Shown here: in pieces, positions 1 to 7,105 of the stretch
Layout: each line of letters opens with the position of its first letter
Numbering within the stretch: position 1 is the stretch's first letter
NCBI GenBank assembly: GCA_026984355.1
Contig: JALSSG010000108.1
Location: forward strand, 1 to 14,505
DNA: 14,505 nucleotides
Direction of reading: 5' to 3'
DNA from: Hydrogenothermaceae bacterium
GTDB lineage: Bacteria > Aquificota > Aquificia > Aquificales > Hydrogenothermaceae
Translations under genes and position numbers: made by a program
Notes under the pieces: generated by a model
Told to the model about the DNA's origin: nothing
What the model saw: only the letters and a program-made list of their open reading frames with translations
Database searches by the model: none

Positions 1-873
1 AAATCTATTTTTGTAATATGCAGAGATGATAAATACTCTGTAGCTTCCGTTTTGCTTGTAAAGGGAGAAATTTACAAAAGAAGATTGTCTGGGTTTTGCC
101 GAGGAGCCTAATATTCCCTTTATATCTTTTTGCTTCTCAACTTTATGAATTACTTTTTCATAAAGGGTTCTAAGGATATTTTCAAAATCTAACCTTCCAT
201 TTCTTATAAAGCTTGTTTTTAACGGTAGGCTGAAAACTCTATAATTTTTTCTACCATCTGATTTCTCAGTATGTGAAAAGAACGCTGGTTCATCTACACT
301 TTTTGGCTCTACTTTAAACAAATCTTTACATATTTTATCTATTATTTGAACTTCATCTTTTAGTGAAAATGTTTCATTAGATAGTTTCATATTACCTGTA
401 AATCTATTTCTTCTGTTTCCTATCCCAAAAAGGAATGCAATTTTTAAAAGGGCTTTATAAAAATCTGTTGGATATTTTTCTGGATTGTAATTGATAAAAT
501 TGAGATAAAAGGTTTGATTTTCTATGACTGCTTCTTTAGGAACAGCTTTTTTATAAGTTTTTCTATCATGTGAAATATATTTATGAGGTAAAAGAAATAT
601 TGTTTTAGTTCTTAAATTTTCTGTATTTTCTACAAAAATCTTAAATTTTGCTTTATTTTTTGTACTTCCAAAAATTTCTCCTTCTTTTTCAAGAAGCCTT
701 TTAAAACCGTCTTTATTGTGGTTTATGTATTTTCCTGCGACAAATCTAAAGGCTGTTCTCATTATTGATTTAATTTCAGAAGTCCTGATTTTATCAGTAT
801 CTAAATGATTTGCATCTGCCCCTCCCATTATCGTTGGCGTTATTAGTTCTATCTTATATTTGAAAGTTTCCAT
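1..873 (-). CDS. cmr1: Cmr1, RAMP subunit of a type III CRISPR-Cas (Cmr) complex, partial
   Basis: The reading frame is open from an ATG at 873-871 through the left edge, giving 291 residues without the C-terminus. Upstream is GGGGA, 7-8 bases before the ATG. Cmr1 sits at the 3'-target end of the RNA-guided Cmr effector and helps bind target RNA. Visible RAMP features are the N-terminal ITPTIMGGAD (residues 11-20), which is the Cmr1 'TP.f.GGa' start, then IRTSEIKSIMRTAFRF (29-44), corresponding to 'lR..siKg.lRfwwR'. GEIFGST (65-71) and the basic Gly-rich turn GIGNRRNRFTG (150-160) follow. A second ferredoxin-like half ends with LGSSAKPRQSSFVNFSLYK (255-273). I checked the translation codon by codon and saw no frameshift. 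It lies 77 bases downstream of the membrane-CARF gene on the same strand. The remaining cmr genes would be expected beyond the left edge. Confidence 0.87.
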   Translation of the reverse strand, partial: METFKYKIELITPTIMGGADANHLDTDKIRTSEIKSIMRTAFRFVAGKYINHNKDGFKRLLEKEGEIFGSTKNKAKFKIFVENTENLRTKTIFLLPHKYISHDRKTYKKAVPKEAVIENQTFYLNFINYNPEKYPTDFYKALLKIAFLFGIGNRRNRFTGNMKLSNETFSLKDEVQIIDKICKDLFKVEPKSVDEPAFFSHTEKSDGRKNYRVFSLPLKTSFIRNGRLDFENILRTLYEKVIHKVEKQKDIKGILGSSAKPRQSSFVNFSLYKQNGSYRVFIISAYYKNRF

Positions 874-939
874 TTTATAATCCCCATAGGTGTTTATCTA
901 TATATATTTAACGATTAGTTTATATTTTTTCTGACTTAA

Positions 940-945
940 ATTATA
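940..945 (-). promoter_or_regulatory. Possible -10 element ahead of cmr1
   Basis: On the minus strand the gap between the membrane-CARF gene and cmr1 contains TTTTGTATAATTTAA, with a perfect TATAAT. The same GTATAATTTAA string occurs in the candidate dedA promoter at 7704-7715. No good -35 is visible at 16-18 bases; it would fall in the 3' end of the CARF gene. An internal promoter would let cmr1 be made without the CARF gene. AT-rich sequence makes chance matches common. Confidence 0.3.
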
Positions 946-950
946 CAAAA

Positions 951-1940
951 CTATTCCTCTAAAGATAAACTCTTTAAGAAAACTAAAGCATCATCTTTGT
1001 TTACGTTAAATACTTTTAATTTTGCTGGTAAATCAAATTGGGTAAAATACTCAATTTGTCTATTCTCTTCAAGAGCAAACAGTGTTAAAGACAAAGTTAC
1101 AGCTGATGTTCCACCACTTATATTTACAGAGATATCTTCATCTTTATATCCATGCCTCATAATACTTTTTAATAGTATTCTTAGTTCATCTATAATATCT
1201 TCATGGTCATTAAAATCTAAAGCTCTAGTTTTTTGTATTTTGTCCCTTAGCTTTATATTTTCTTTTTTGTCTAATATTTCTACCAGTTTTACAAATTCGT
1301 CCCATTGTTGATTTGATTGTTGACTTACAAGAAATATAGCTTTCTCTAATTTAGAGCTGTGATATTTTAAGCTTCTAAGAGGAAGTAACCAGTTTATATA
1401 ACTTTTGAAGGAATCTAATTCATTGTTATTAATAACATTTTTTAAAATTTCCTTTGAAGCGTTTAAATCTTTGTTATAGGATAGTGCCATAATCAAAATT
1501 TTTCTTTTTTCTGGATAAAGTCTTAATTTTTTTGTTTTTCTTTCTGGATAAAAAAGTAAAAATCCTATGCCAAAAGAAAAAATATTTATAAAAATAACCG
1601 CTGACTGAATGAGTTTATCTAAACTATTTAGATTATTATCGATTATAGTATCTCCAAACCAACCAACCTGTACAATAAAAAATATAACTCCTAAGACACC
1701 GTACAAACCAAATCCCTGACCGATTATAAGACTTCTTACTATGTAAGAAATGGATTTTTCAGGTTTTTTAAATATATAAAAAATAAAAAAAAGCACAAAA
1801 AGTAAAAAAGATAAACCTAACTTAAAAACTATTTCTTCACTGCCAAGATTTATAAAAAAAGAAACAAGAAAAAATAAAGATATAAGAAAAAAAACATTAA
1901 GAAGGTCTAACTTACTTGCTATATTTATTAACCGTTTCAT
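951..1940 (-). CDS. Four-helix membrane protein with C-terminal CARF-like domain, candidate type III CRISPR effector
   Basis: The protein has 329 residues. The N-terminal 130 residues hold four predicted membrane helices (about 12-32, 38-57, 70-92, 110-131). A basic stretch (134-147) follows, then a soluble Rossmann-like domain. That domain starts with strand KILIMALSY (147-155), continues with LRSLKYHSSKLEKAIFLVSQQS (188-209, shown in two parts: LRSLKYHSSK and LEKAIFLVSQQS) and has the signature DISVNISGGTSAVTLSL (269-285). That signature matches the 'D.TGGT..m' ligand-binding loop of CARF domains. CARF domains sense cyclic oligoadenylates made by Cas10 when a type III complex meets target RNA. 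The position directly upstream of cmr1 supports this. The inferred role is a membrane effector switched on by the second messenger, by analogy with Cam1, which has a single helix. No nuclease or protease motif is visible. No clear Shine-Dalgarno precedes the ATG, and an inverted repeat overlaps it. The CARF call rests on motif reading, and the ligand is unknown. Confidence 0.75.
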   Translation of the reverse strand: MKRLINIASKLDLLNVFFLISLFFLVSFFINLGSEEIVFKLGLSFLLFVLFFIFYIFKKPEKSISYIVRSLIIGQGFGLYGVLGVIFFIVQVGWFGDTIIDNNLNSLDKLIQSAVIFINIFSFGIGFLLFYPERKTKKLRLYPEKRKILIMALSYNKDLNASKEILKNVINNNELDSFKSYINWLLPLRSLKYHSSKLEKAIFLVSQQSNQQWDEFVKLVEILDKKENIKLRDKIQKTRALDFNDHEDIIDELRILLKSIMRHGYKDEDISVNISGGTSAVTLSLTLFALEENRQIEYFTQFDLPAKLKVFNVNKDDALVFLKSLSLEE

Positions 1941-1968
1941 TAAAAGTATTTTATTTTCTACTTTTAAT
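1939..1968 (-). promoter_or_regulatory. Perfect 10-bp inverted repeat over the start of the membrane-CARF gene
   Basis: ATTAAAAGTA (1939-1948) and its exact reverse complement TACTTTTAAT (1959-1968) flank a 10-base spacer. In the mRNA the second stem arm includes the first two bases of the AUG start codon. The repeat could be a dimeric repressor site or an mRNA hairpin limiting translation. In DNA this AT-rich, a 10-bp repeat can arise by chance somewhere in 14 kb, so its position is the main argument. Confidence 0.4.
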
Positions 1969-2004
1969 CTTAATAAAACTTAGTTTATTTTATCATGTTA
2001 ATTT

Positions 2005-2298
2005 TTAAAAAAATTCATTTAGCTTCCTTGCCAGGTCTATATCAGCCTGAGTTATACCACCTTCACTATGCGTAGTTGTTGAAATAGTTATAGTTTTAGT
2101 AGCTGTGTGAAAAATTATATCTGGGTGATGATTTGTTTCTTCTACACATTTAGCAATATGCTTTAAAAACTGAGTAATCTCTCCCCAATCTTCTATATAA
2201 AATCTTCTTGTTATACATTTAAATTCTCTACTCCATCCTTCAAGTTCTTTTAAAGCATTCTTTATCTCTTCTTCTGAAAGTCTTGTTTTATTCTCCAT
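2005..2298 (-). CDS. phhB: Pterin-4a-carbinolamine dehydratase (PCD/DCoH family)
   Basis: The protein has 97 residues, full length for the family. It dehydrates 4a-hydroxytetrahydropterin in the cytoplasm to regenerate the quinonoid pterin cofactor. The active-site signature is present as ETNHHPDI (54-61, His57/His58) and TTHSEGGITQADIDLA (75-90, His77). The N-terminal WSREFKCITRRFYIEDW and the aromatic/hydrophobic pattern also fit. The start is set by a strong AAGGAGG placed 8 bases before the ATG. The gene runs opposite to the winged-helix gene across a 193-base gap. No aromatic amino acid hydroxylase is visible here. In bacteria lacking one, this family has been linked to other pterin metabolism, including molybdenum cofactor, so its physiological partner cannot be read from this window. 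Confidence 0.92.
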   Translation of the reverse strand: MENKTRLSEEEIKNALKELEGWSREFKCITRRFYIEDWGEITQFLKHIAKCVEETNHHPDIIFHTATKTITISTTTHSEGGITQADIDLARKLNEFF

Positions 2299-2432
2299 AA
2301 TATCTTCCTCCTTGATTAAATTTTTATTATTAATTTAGATACGTTCTTTATTGGATAATTTTTATGATTTATATCTTTTAAAACTTAGTGCGATTAAACA
2401 GATATTACATAACGATATGATTTTTATTATAG

Positions 2433-2461
2433 TTATCAACCACTAAAAGATGTATTAATAT
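2433..2461 (+). promoter_or_regulatory. Candidate promoter for the winged-helix/Fe-S unit
   Basis: TTATCA (2433-2438) is separated by 17 bases from TAATAT (2456-2461). This predicts transcription from about 2468, leaving room for the AGGAG (2480-2484) ahead of the TTG start at 2492. The rest of the 2299-2491 gap is AT-rich and shows no RNA gene, terminator or long repeat. The phhB promoter must also lie here, but I could not single it out. Confidence 0.35.
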
Positions 2462-2491
2462 ATACAAATTTTCTTAATTAGGAGTTTTTTC

Positions 2492-2695
2492 TTGACCATT
2501 GAAAAAGCTATTTTAAAAATCCTACTTAAAGAAAATAGACCACTAAAGACAGGAGAAATTGAAAAACTTACAGGGTTTAGTAGAAATGAAATTCAAAAAG
2601 CTATTAACAATCTATATTTAGAAGGTTTAATAGATTTCCCAGATAGATGTTATAACAAAGTAGTTTTAAAACAGGAGGAAAACAATGGCAGATAA
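2492..2695 (+). CDS. Small winged-helix DNA-binding protein, TTG start
   Basis: The protein has 67 residues and is almost entirely one winged-helix domain. Helix 1 is EKAILKILLKENRPLKTGEI (4-23), followed by a helix-turn-helix around EKLTGFSRNEIQKAINNLY (24-42). A short wing follows (GLIDFPDRCYNKVVLKQ). The pattern resembles MarR/FaeA-like one-domain regulators, but no specific family is recognised. The start is TTG at 2492, supported by AGGAG seven bases upstream; there is no in-frame ATG near. Its 3' end overlaps the next gene by 11 bases, and that gene's AGGAGG lies inside this coding region, so the two are translationally coupled. The context suggests it may regulate the Fe-S oxidoreductase operon, possibly autogenously. 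It lacks a visible sensor domain. Confidence 0.75.
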   Translation: MTIEKAILKILLKENRPLKTGEIEKLTGFSRNEIQKAINNLYLEGLIDFPDRCYNKVVLKQEENNGR

Positions 2696-3932
2696 AATAG
2701 ATGTAAAATTAACAGTAGAATTAGCACACCAATGTGTAAAATGTTCTGCCTGCCGTTCTGTATGTCCTACATACAGTGTAGTAAAAGAAGAAAGGTCATC
2801 TCCAAGAGGAAGATTAGCACTAGCTGAAGCTGTAGTAGATGGAATTATGCCACTTACTGAAGAGATTGCCCAGCAGTGGAACGAATGTGCTATGTGTAGA
2901 AGATGTGAATGGATTTGTCCAAATGAAGTTGAGTATAAAGAAATTATGTTCAGAGCAAGATATCAGGCTAAAGAAAAAGTTGGAAAATTTGACCCTGTAA
3001 AAAAAGCTGTATTTACAGGCCTTGGTATGATGGGCTCTTTACCAACAAAGATAGGAATGAAATTTGCTCCTTCATTGATGAATGCATATGGTAAGTTACT
3101 TGGAAAAGAAGTTCCAGAATATAATGCAATCTATTTAGATACAGGGATACCTAAATATACTAAACTTATGCCAAAACCTACAGCCAAACCATTTGGTCTT
3201 AGAGGTAAAGAGGTAAAACCTAAAAAAGAAAAAAAAGGTAGATTGCTATTTTTTACAGGATGTATGATAGATGCCTTTTACGGTAAAACAGGTGAAAATG
3301 TTTTAAAACTTATGGAAAAAGCAGGATATGAAGTTGTAGTTCCTAAAAATATAAGATGTTGCGGAGCTCCACATTTATATAGTGGAGAAGTTGAATCCTT
3401 TGAAAAGCTTATGAACCACAATAAGAAAGAAATTAACAAGTATGAGTTTGATGCTATTGTTGTAGCCTGCCCTACATGTGGAGGAGCTTTAAAAGAAGAA
3501 TACGGATATGAAGTCAAAGACTTTGCAGAAATACTGAGAGAACAAGGGTTTATAACATTTAAAGGAAATGGTGAAAAAGTTACTTTCCATTTTCCATGTC
3601 ATTCTTACACAGCAATGAAAATGGACCCAAATGTTTATAGAGATGTTCTAAAAAATGTAGATAATGCTCAGTATGTTGAAGGTGAACAGGCAATGATGTG
3701 TTGTGGTTTTGCAGGATATTTCTCTGTATCTAATTATGAAGTAGCATCTGAACTACAAAAAAGAAAAGTAGAAGATTTAGAAAAAACAGAAGCTACTTAT
3801 GTTCTAAGTGATTGTCCTGGTTGCGTATTTAACATAGCTGATGGAATGTACAAACACGGTGATTATAAGAAAATAAAAGTAATGCATTTAGCAGACTATT
3901 TAGCAGAAAGGTTAGTAGACGAGGAGAGCTAA
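2685..3932 (+). CDS. Fe-S oxidoreductase of the GlcF/GlpC/HdrD family (two 4Fe-4S clusters plus two CCG domains)
   Basis: The protein has 415 residues. The N-terminus has two classical ferredoxin-type motifs: C17-x2-C20-x2-C23-x3-C27-P and C68-x2-C71-x2-C74-x3-C78-P. After a linker come two cysteine-rich CCG domains. The first has C193, C225-C226-G and C262-x2-C265. The second has C305, C339-C340-G and C377-x2-C380. This layout matches glycolate oxidase subunit GlcF, GlpC and the catalytic HdrD subunit of heterodisulfide reductase. These proteins pass electrons between a flavoprotein dehydrogenase or thiol/disulfide site and quinones, usually on the inner face of the membrane. No membrane helix is visible and no FAD subunit (GlcD/GlpA) or HdrE is encoded nearby, so the substrate is undefined. 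The start ATG overlaps the upstream winged-helix gene and has a strong AGGAGG. Confidence 0.85.
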   Translation: MADKIDVKLTVELAHQCVKCSACRSVCPTYSVVKEERSSPRGRLALAEAVVDGIMPLTEEIAQQWNECAMCRRCEWICPNEVEYKEIMFRARYQAKEKVGKFDPVKKAVFTGLGMMGSLPTKIGMKFAPSLMNAYGKLLGKEVPEYNAIYLDTGIPKYTKLMPKPTAKPFGLRGKEVKPKKEKKGRLLFFTGCMIDAFYGKTGENVLKLMEKAGYEVVVPKNIRCCGAPHLYSGEVESFEKLMNHNKKEINKYEFDAIVVACPTCGGALKEEYGYEVKDFAEILREQGFITFKGNGEKVTFHFPCHSYTAMKMDPNVYRDVLKNVDNAQYVEGEQAMMCCGFAGYFSVSNYEVASELQKRKVEDLEKTEATYVLSDCPGCVFNIADGMYKHGDYKKIKVMHLADYLAERLVDEES

Positions 3933-3952
3933 CCTCTCCTCATTTATTTTCT
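3921..3952 (+). terminator. Hairpin overlapping two stop codons, likely terminator
   Basis: GAGGAGAG (3921-3928) pairs perfectly with CTCTCCTC (3934-3941) around a five-base loop, followed by ATTTATTTTCT on the plus strand. The stem contains the last two sense codons of the Fe-S oxidoreductase; its TAA stop (3930-3932) is in the loop. The other arm overlaps the stop of the convergent pncA (3940-3942). The T-rich tail exists only in the plus direction, so termination is clearest for the Fe-S gene. Confidence 0.65.
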
Positions 3953-4530
3953 ATCTCTTGAAAAGTTATACCAATAGCTCCTTTTGATAACATTAAATCT
4001 ATAGCTTTTTCACTATCTCCAGGTCTTACATCAACACCTTTTATAGCATCAAGAAGTAAAATAGCTTCATATCCTAAATTAATAGCTCCAAGTACTGTAT
4101 TTTTTACACAGTAATCTGTAGCAAGACCTCCTACAAAAACCCTTTTAATTCCTCTTTCCTTTAGAAGACTATCCAATATAGTTCCCTGAAAGCCAGAGTA
4201 AGCGTCAAAATCTCGAGAATCTCCTTTAGAAATTATAAATTTGTTATCAAGAGGTATATATAAATCTTTATGAAACTTAGCTCCTTCTGTATCCTGAACA
4301 CAGTGAGGTGGCCATATTCCACCATAACCCTTAAAAGATATATGATTTTCTGGATGCCAGTCTCTTGTAAAAAATACAGGATTAGAAAGTTTTTCAAAAA
4401 GTTTTATATACTTGTTTAAAGGTTCTACAACCTTATCTCCTTCTGGAACTGGCAAAGCTCCCCACGGCATAAAATCATTTTGAACATCTACCACAATCAA
4501 AGCATCTTTATCTGTAATTTTAAGCTTCAT
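3940..4530 (-). CDS. pncA: Nicotinamidase (PncA)
   Basis: The protein has 196 residues and is a cytoplasmic isochorismatase-fold enzyme. It hydrolyses nicotinamide to nicotinate and ammonia for NAD salvage by the Preiss-Handler route. The catalytic triad is visible: Asp15 in LIVVDVQNDF, Lys102 in ISKGDSRD and the nucleophile Cys141 in ATDYCVKNT. Metal ligands are Asp57 and His59 in TRDWHPENH, with further His63 and His76 (PPHC). The start chosen is the ATG at 4530-4528 because AAGGAGGGG lies just upstream. An in-frame ATG 15 codons earlier has no ribosome site and would add an unrelated N-terminus. It converges on the Fe-S oxidoreductase with seven bases between stops, and diverges from serS. 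Confidence 0.93.
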   Translation of the reverse strand: MKLKITDKDALIVVDVQNDFMPWGALPVPEGDKVVEPLNKYIKLFEKLSNPVFFTRDWHPENHISFKGYGGIWPPHCVQDTEGAKFHKDLYIPLDNKFIISKGDSRDFDAYSGFQGTILDSLLKERGIKRVFVGGLATDYCVKNTVLGAINLGYEAILLLDAIKGVDVRPGDSEKAIDLMLSKGAIGITFQEIENK

Positions 4531-4563
4531 TTTCCCCTCCTTGACACCACCTACTTTTTTGAA

Positions 4564-4592
4564 AAAATAATGCAAATCTGTAAATGTTTCAA
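4564..4592 (-). promoter_or_regulatory. Candidate sigma-70 type promoter of pncA
   Basis: On the minus strand TTGAAA (4592-4587) is followed after exactly 17 bases by TATTTT (4569-4564). Transcription would begin near 4557, leaving a leader of about 27 bases that carries the AAGGAGGGG of pncA. This arrangement supports the shorter pncA start, because the longer one at 4575 would lie upstream of the predicted start of transcription. Confidence 0.45.
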
Positions 4593-4640
4593 ACCTGTTA
4601 AAATATTAAAAAAAATCTTAAATCAATAAGAGGGGATTTT

Positions 4641-5900
4641 ATGTTAGACATAAAACTTATAAGGGAAAAACCAGAATTTGTAAAAGAAAGACTCTCTCTA
4701 AGAGATGAAAGTTTACCAGCTATGATAGATGAGGTTTTAGCACTAGATAAAGAAAGAAGAGCCATAATTAAAGAGATAGAAGACCTAAAAGCTGAAAGAA
4801 ACAAATTATCAAAACAGATAGGAATTTTATTTAAAGAAGGAAAAAAAGAAGAAGCAGAAAAAATAAAAGAGATAGTATCAGCAAAAAAAGAAAAAATCGA
4901 AAAGTTAGAAAAAGAGTTAAAAGATACAGAAAAAAGATTTAAAGATACTATGCTTAAAATTCCAAACATACCAGCTCCAGACGTGCCTGTAGGAAAAGAT
5001 GAAACAGAAAATGTCGAAATTAGAAAATGGGGGAAGCCCAGGAAATTTGATTTTGAACCTTTTCCTCATTGGGAGATAGGGGAAAAATTAGGCATTTTAG
5101 ATTTTACAAGAGGAGCTAAATTATCTGGTTCAAGATTTACAGTAATGTATAAAGAAGCTGCCAGACTGGAAAGAGCACTTATAAACTTCATGCTAGACCT
5201 ACACACAAAACAGCACGGTTATACAGAAGTATGGACACCTGTTCTTGTAAAACCAGAAATCCTTATAGGAACAGGCCAGCTTCCAAAGTTTGAGGAAGAT
5301 TTATACAAAGTATGTGATGAAGATTTATACTTAATTCCTACAGCAGAAGTTACATTGACAAACCTACACGCTGATGAAATTTTACAAGAGGAAGAATTAC
5401 CTAAATACTATACGGCATATACTCCATGTTTTAGAAGAGAGGCAGGAGCCCACGGTAGAGATGTAAGAGGAATATTAAGACAACATCAGTTTGATAAAGT
5501 TGAACTTGTAAAAATAGTAAAACCAGAAGAATCATATAAAGAGTTAGAAAAACTAGTAAAAGAAGCAGAAAAGGTTCTTCAGCTACTAGAACTACCATAT
5601 AGAGTTGTAGAACTTTGTACAGGAGATTTAGGATTTTCAGCTGCTAAAACATATGATATTGAAGTATGGATACCTTCCCAAAACTGCTATAGAGAAATAT
5701 CATCTTGTTCAAATACAGAAGATTTTCAGGCAAGAAGAGCAAAAATAAGATATAAAGATAAAACAGGAAAAAATAGACTTGTTCATACATTAAATGGTTC
5801 AGGCCTTGCAGTAGGAAGAACGTTAATAGCAATTATGGAAAACTATCAAAAACCAGACGGTACTTTTGAAATACCAGAAGTTTTAAAAAAATATATGTAA
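4641..5900 (+). CDS. serS: Seryl-tRNA synthetase
   Basis: The protein has 419 residues, standard for bacterial SerRS. It charges tRNA-Ser (and tRNA-Sec where present) with serine using ATP. The N-terminal MLDIKLIREKPEFV leads into a long antiparallel coiled-coil arm (about 30-105), which clamps the variable arm of tRNA-Ser. The class II catalytic core follows. The serine-site TAE is at 234-236, motif 2 is around FRREAGAHGRDVRGILRQHQ (264-283), and motif 3 is GSGLAVGRTLIA (386-397). The start has AGAGGGG eight bases upstream. No T-box or other leader is visible; the 65-base gap to the pncA region is too short for one. Its TAA stop overlaps the ATG of the following tolC-like gene by one base, an unusual partner that implies co-transcription. 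Confidence 0.97.
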   Translation: MLDIKLIREKPEFVKERLSLRDESLPAMIDEVLALDKERRAIIKEIEDLKAERNKLSKQIGILFKEGKKEEAEKIKEIVSAKKEKIEKLEKELKDTEKRFKDTMLKIPNIPAPDVPVGKDETENVEIRKWGKPRKFDFEPFPHWEIGEKLGILDFTRGAKLSGSRFTVMYKEAARLERALINFMLDLHTKQHGYTEVWTPVLVKPEILIGTGQLPKFEEDLYKVCDEDLYLIPTAEVTLTNLHADEILQEEELPKYYTAYTPCFRREAGAHGRDVRGILRQHQFDKVELVKIVKPEESYKELEKLVKEAEKVLQLLELPYRVVELCTGDLGFSAAKTYDIEVWIPSQNCYREISSCSNTEDFQARRAKIRYKDKTGKNRLVHTLNGSGLAVGRTLIAIMENYQKPDGTFEIPEVLKKYM

Positions 5901-7105
5901 TGAAAAAATTCAGTCTTTATATCGTTTTTTTTATATGTTTTTTTCACTTTTCTTATGGTGAAACTGTGTCAGAACTTATTGAACTTGCTAAAAAGAACAA
6001 CCCAGAGCTAAAAAAAATAGAAAAAGAACTTTATATTTTAAAAGAAAAGACAAAATTTGCAGGAAAACTGTTTAGTCCACGTATATCAATATCTATATCT
6101 GGTAGTAGAATATGGACAGACCCTATTCAGGCTTTAGAATTGAGATTAAAACAGAGAATAACCTTTCCCAGAAAACTCGACCTTGAGCAAAAGATAGCTA
6201 TAGAAGAATATAAAATCCAGTATTATACTCTTAGATTAACTCAGTTAAGAATAGTAAGAGAAATAAAGGAAGTAGCATATAAAGTATGGCTCCTAAAACA
6301 GATAAAAAATGTAATCCAAAAATATAACAAAGAGCTTATAAAACTCTATGCAGTATCAAAAATCCTAAACAAACAAAAAAAGGTTTCTAAGTTAGACTTA
6401 GAAAGAATAAGCTTATATATATCTATCCTAAAAAAACAGTCTATAGAAGTAGATAACGAAATACAGGAAAATATAGCTGTTATAGAAAGACTTGTAAACG
6501 CAAGAGTACATGATATTACAGCAAAACCATTAGTTCCAGAACTGTTTGAAGATTTCCAAAAATTAGAAGAACTCCTTAGATACTCAAGTCCAAAATTAAA
6601 AGCTGTTGAAGAAGAACTAAAAAGAATAGCTTTTTCATACCACCTTGCAAAGATGATATTTTATCCTGATTTTGATGTTTCAATGAAATACAGAATAGCT
6701 CCAAGATGGAAAGATGCTGTAGAGTTTAGCGCATCATGGGATTTACCAATATGGAGAAAATTTAAAGAACAAGAAATAGTTCTAAGAGAAAAGATAAAAG
6801 AAATAACAATAAGAGAGCAATGGATAGATACATATAACATATTAAAAATGACTTTAAAAGAAAACTACATAAAAATAAAAAAAGCAAAAAAGGTATTTAG
6901 ACTTATCAAATATTCTATAATTCCAAAAGCACAGGAAAACTATGAACTATCTTTAAAAGAGTACAAAGAAGGAAAATTAAACATAAACGATGTGCTTTTA
7001 GTATTAAAAGAAAAAAAAGAAATGGAAGAAGAAAAGTTTAGACAAATATATAACTCAAATGTAGCCTATTTTAAAATCTTAGAAATCATTGACGCTCTTT
7101 ATTAG
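5900..7105 (+). CDS. TolC-family outer-membrane efflux protein
   Basis: The protein has 401 residues. A signal peptide is visible (MKKFSLYIVFFICFFHFSYG, likely cleaved after Gly20). The mature part has the two-fold repeat of TolC-like channels. Each half starts with a helix carrying a similar motif, KNNPELKKIEKEL (32-44) and RYSSPKLKAVEEEL (227-240). Each continues into beta segments (RISISISGSR, FDVSMKYRIAP) and then long charged helices that would form the periplasmic barrel. The family exports drugs, metals or type I secretion substrates together with an inner-membrane pump and an adaptor. Neither partner is encoded here, so the substrate is unknown. It starts at the TAATG overlap with serS, and its 3' end overlaps the convergent dedA gene by 20 bases. 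Confidence 0.85.
   Translation: MKKFSLYIVFFICFFHFSYGETVSELIELAKKNNPELKKIEKELYILKEKTKFAGKLFSPRISISISGSRIWTDPIQALELRLKQRITFPRKLDLEQKIAIEEYKIQYYTLRLTQLRIVREIKEVAYKVWLLKQIKNVIQKYNKELIKLYAVSKILNKQKKVSKLDLERISLYISILKKQSIEVDNEIQENIAVIERLVNARVHDITAKPLVPELFEDFQKLEELLRYSSPKLKAVEEELKRIAFSYHLAKMIFYPDFDVSMKYRIAPRWKDAVEFSASWDLPIWRKFKEQEIVLREKIKEITIREQWIDTYNILKMTLKENYIKIKKAKKVFRLIKYSIIPKAQENYELSLKEYKEGKLNINDVLLVLKEKKEMEEEKFRQIYNSNVAYFKILEIIDALY

Noticed and set aside
997..1311. Plus-strand open frame of 104 codons
   Set aside because: It lies antisense inside the membrane-CARF gene, has no ribosome site and its composition is that of a reverse-strand shadow.
1..2491. CRISPR array near the cmr1 end
   Set aside because: No regularly spaced direct repeats of 24-40 bases are visible in any gap of the window.
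4528..4575. Longer pncA start at 4575
   Set aside because: It has no ribosome site, would lie upstream of the predicted transcription start, and the extra residues do not match the family.
4598..4969. Minus-strand open frame over the start of serS
   Set aside because: It is a shadow of the Lys/Glu-rich coiled-coil region of serS.
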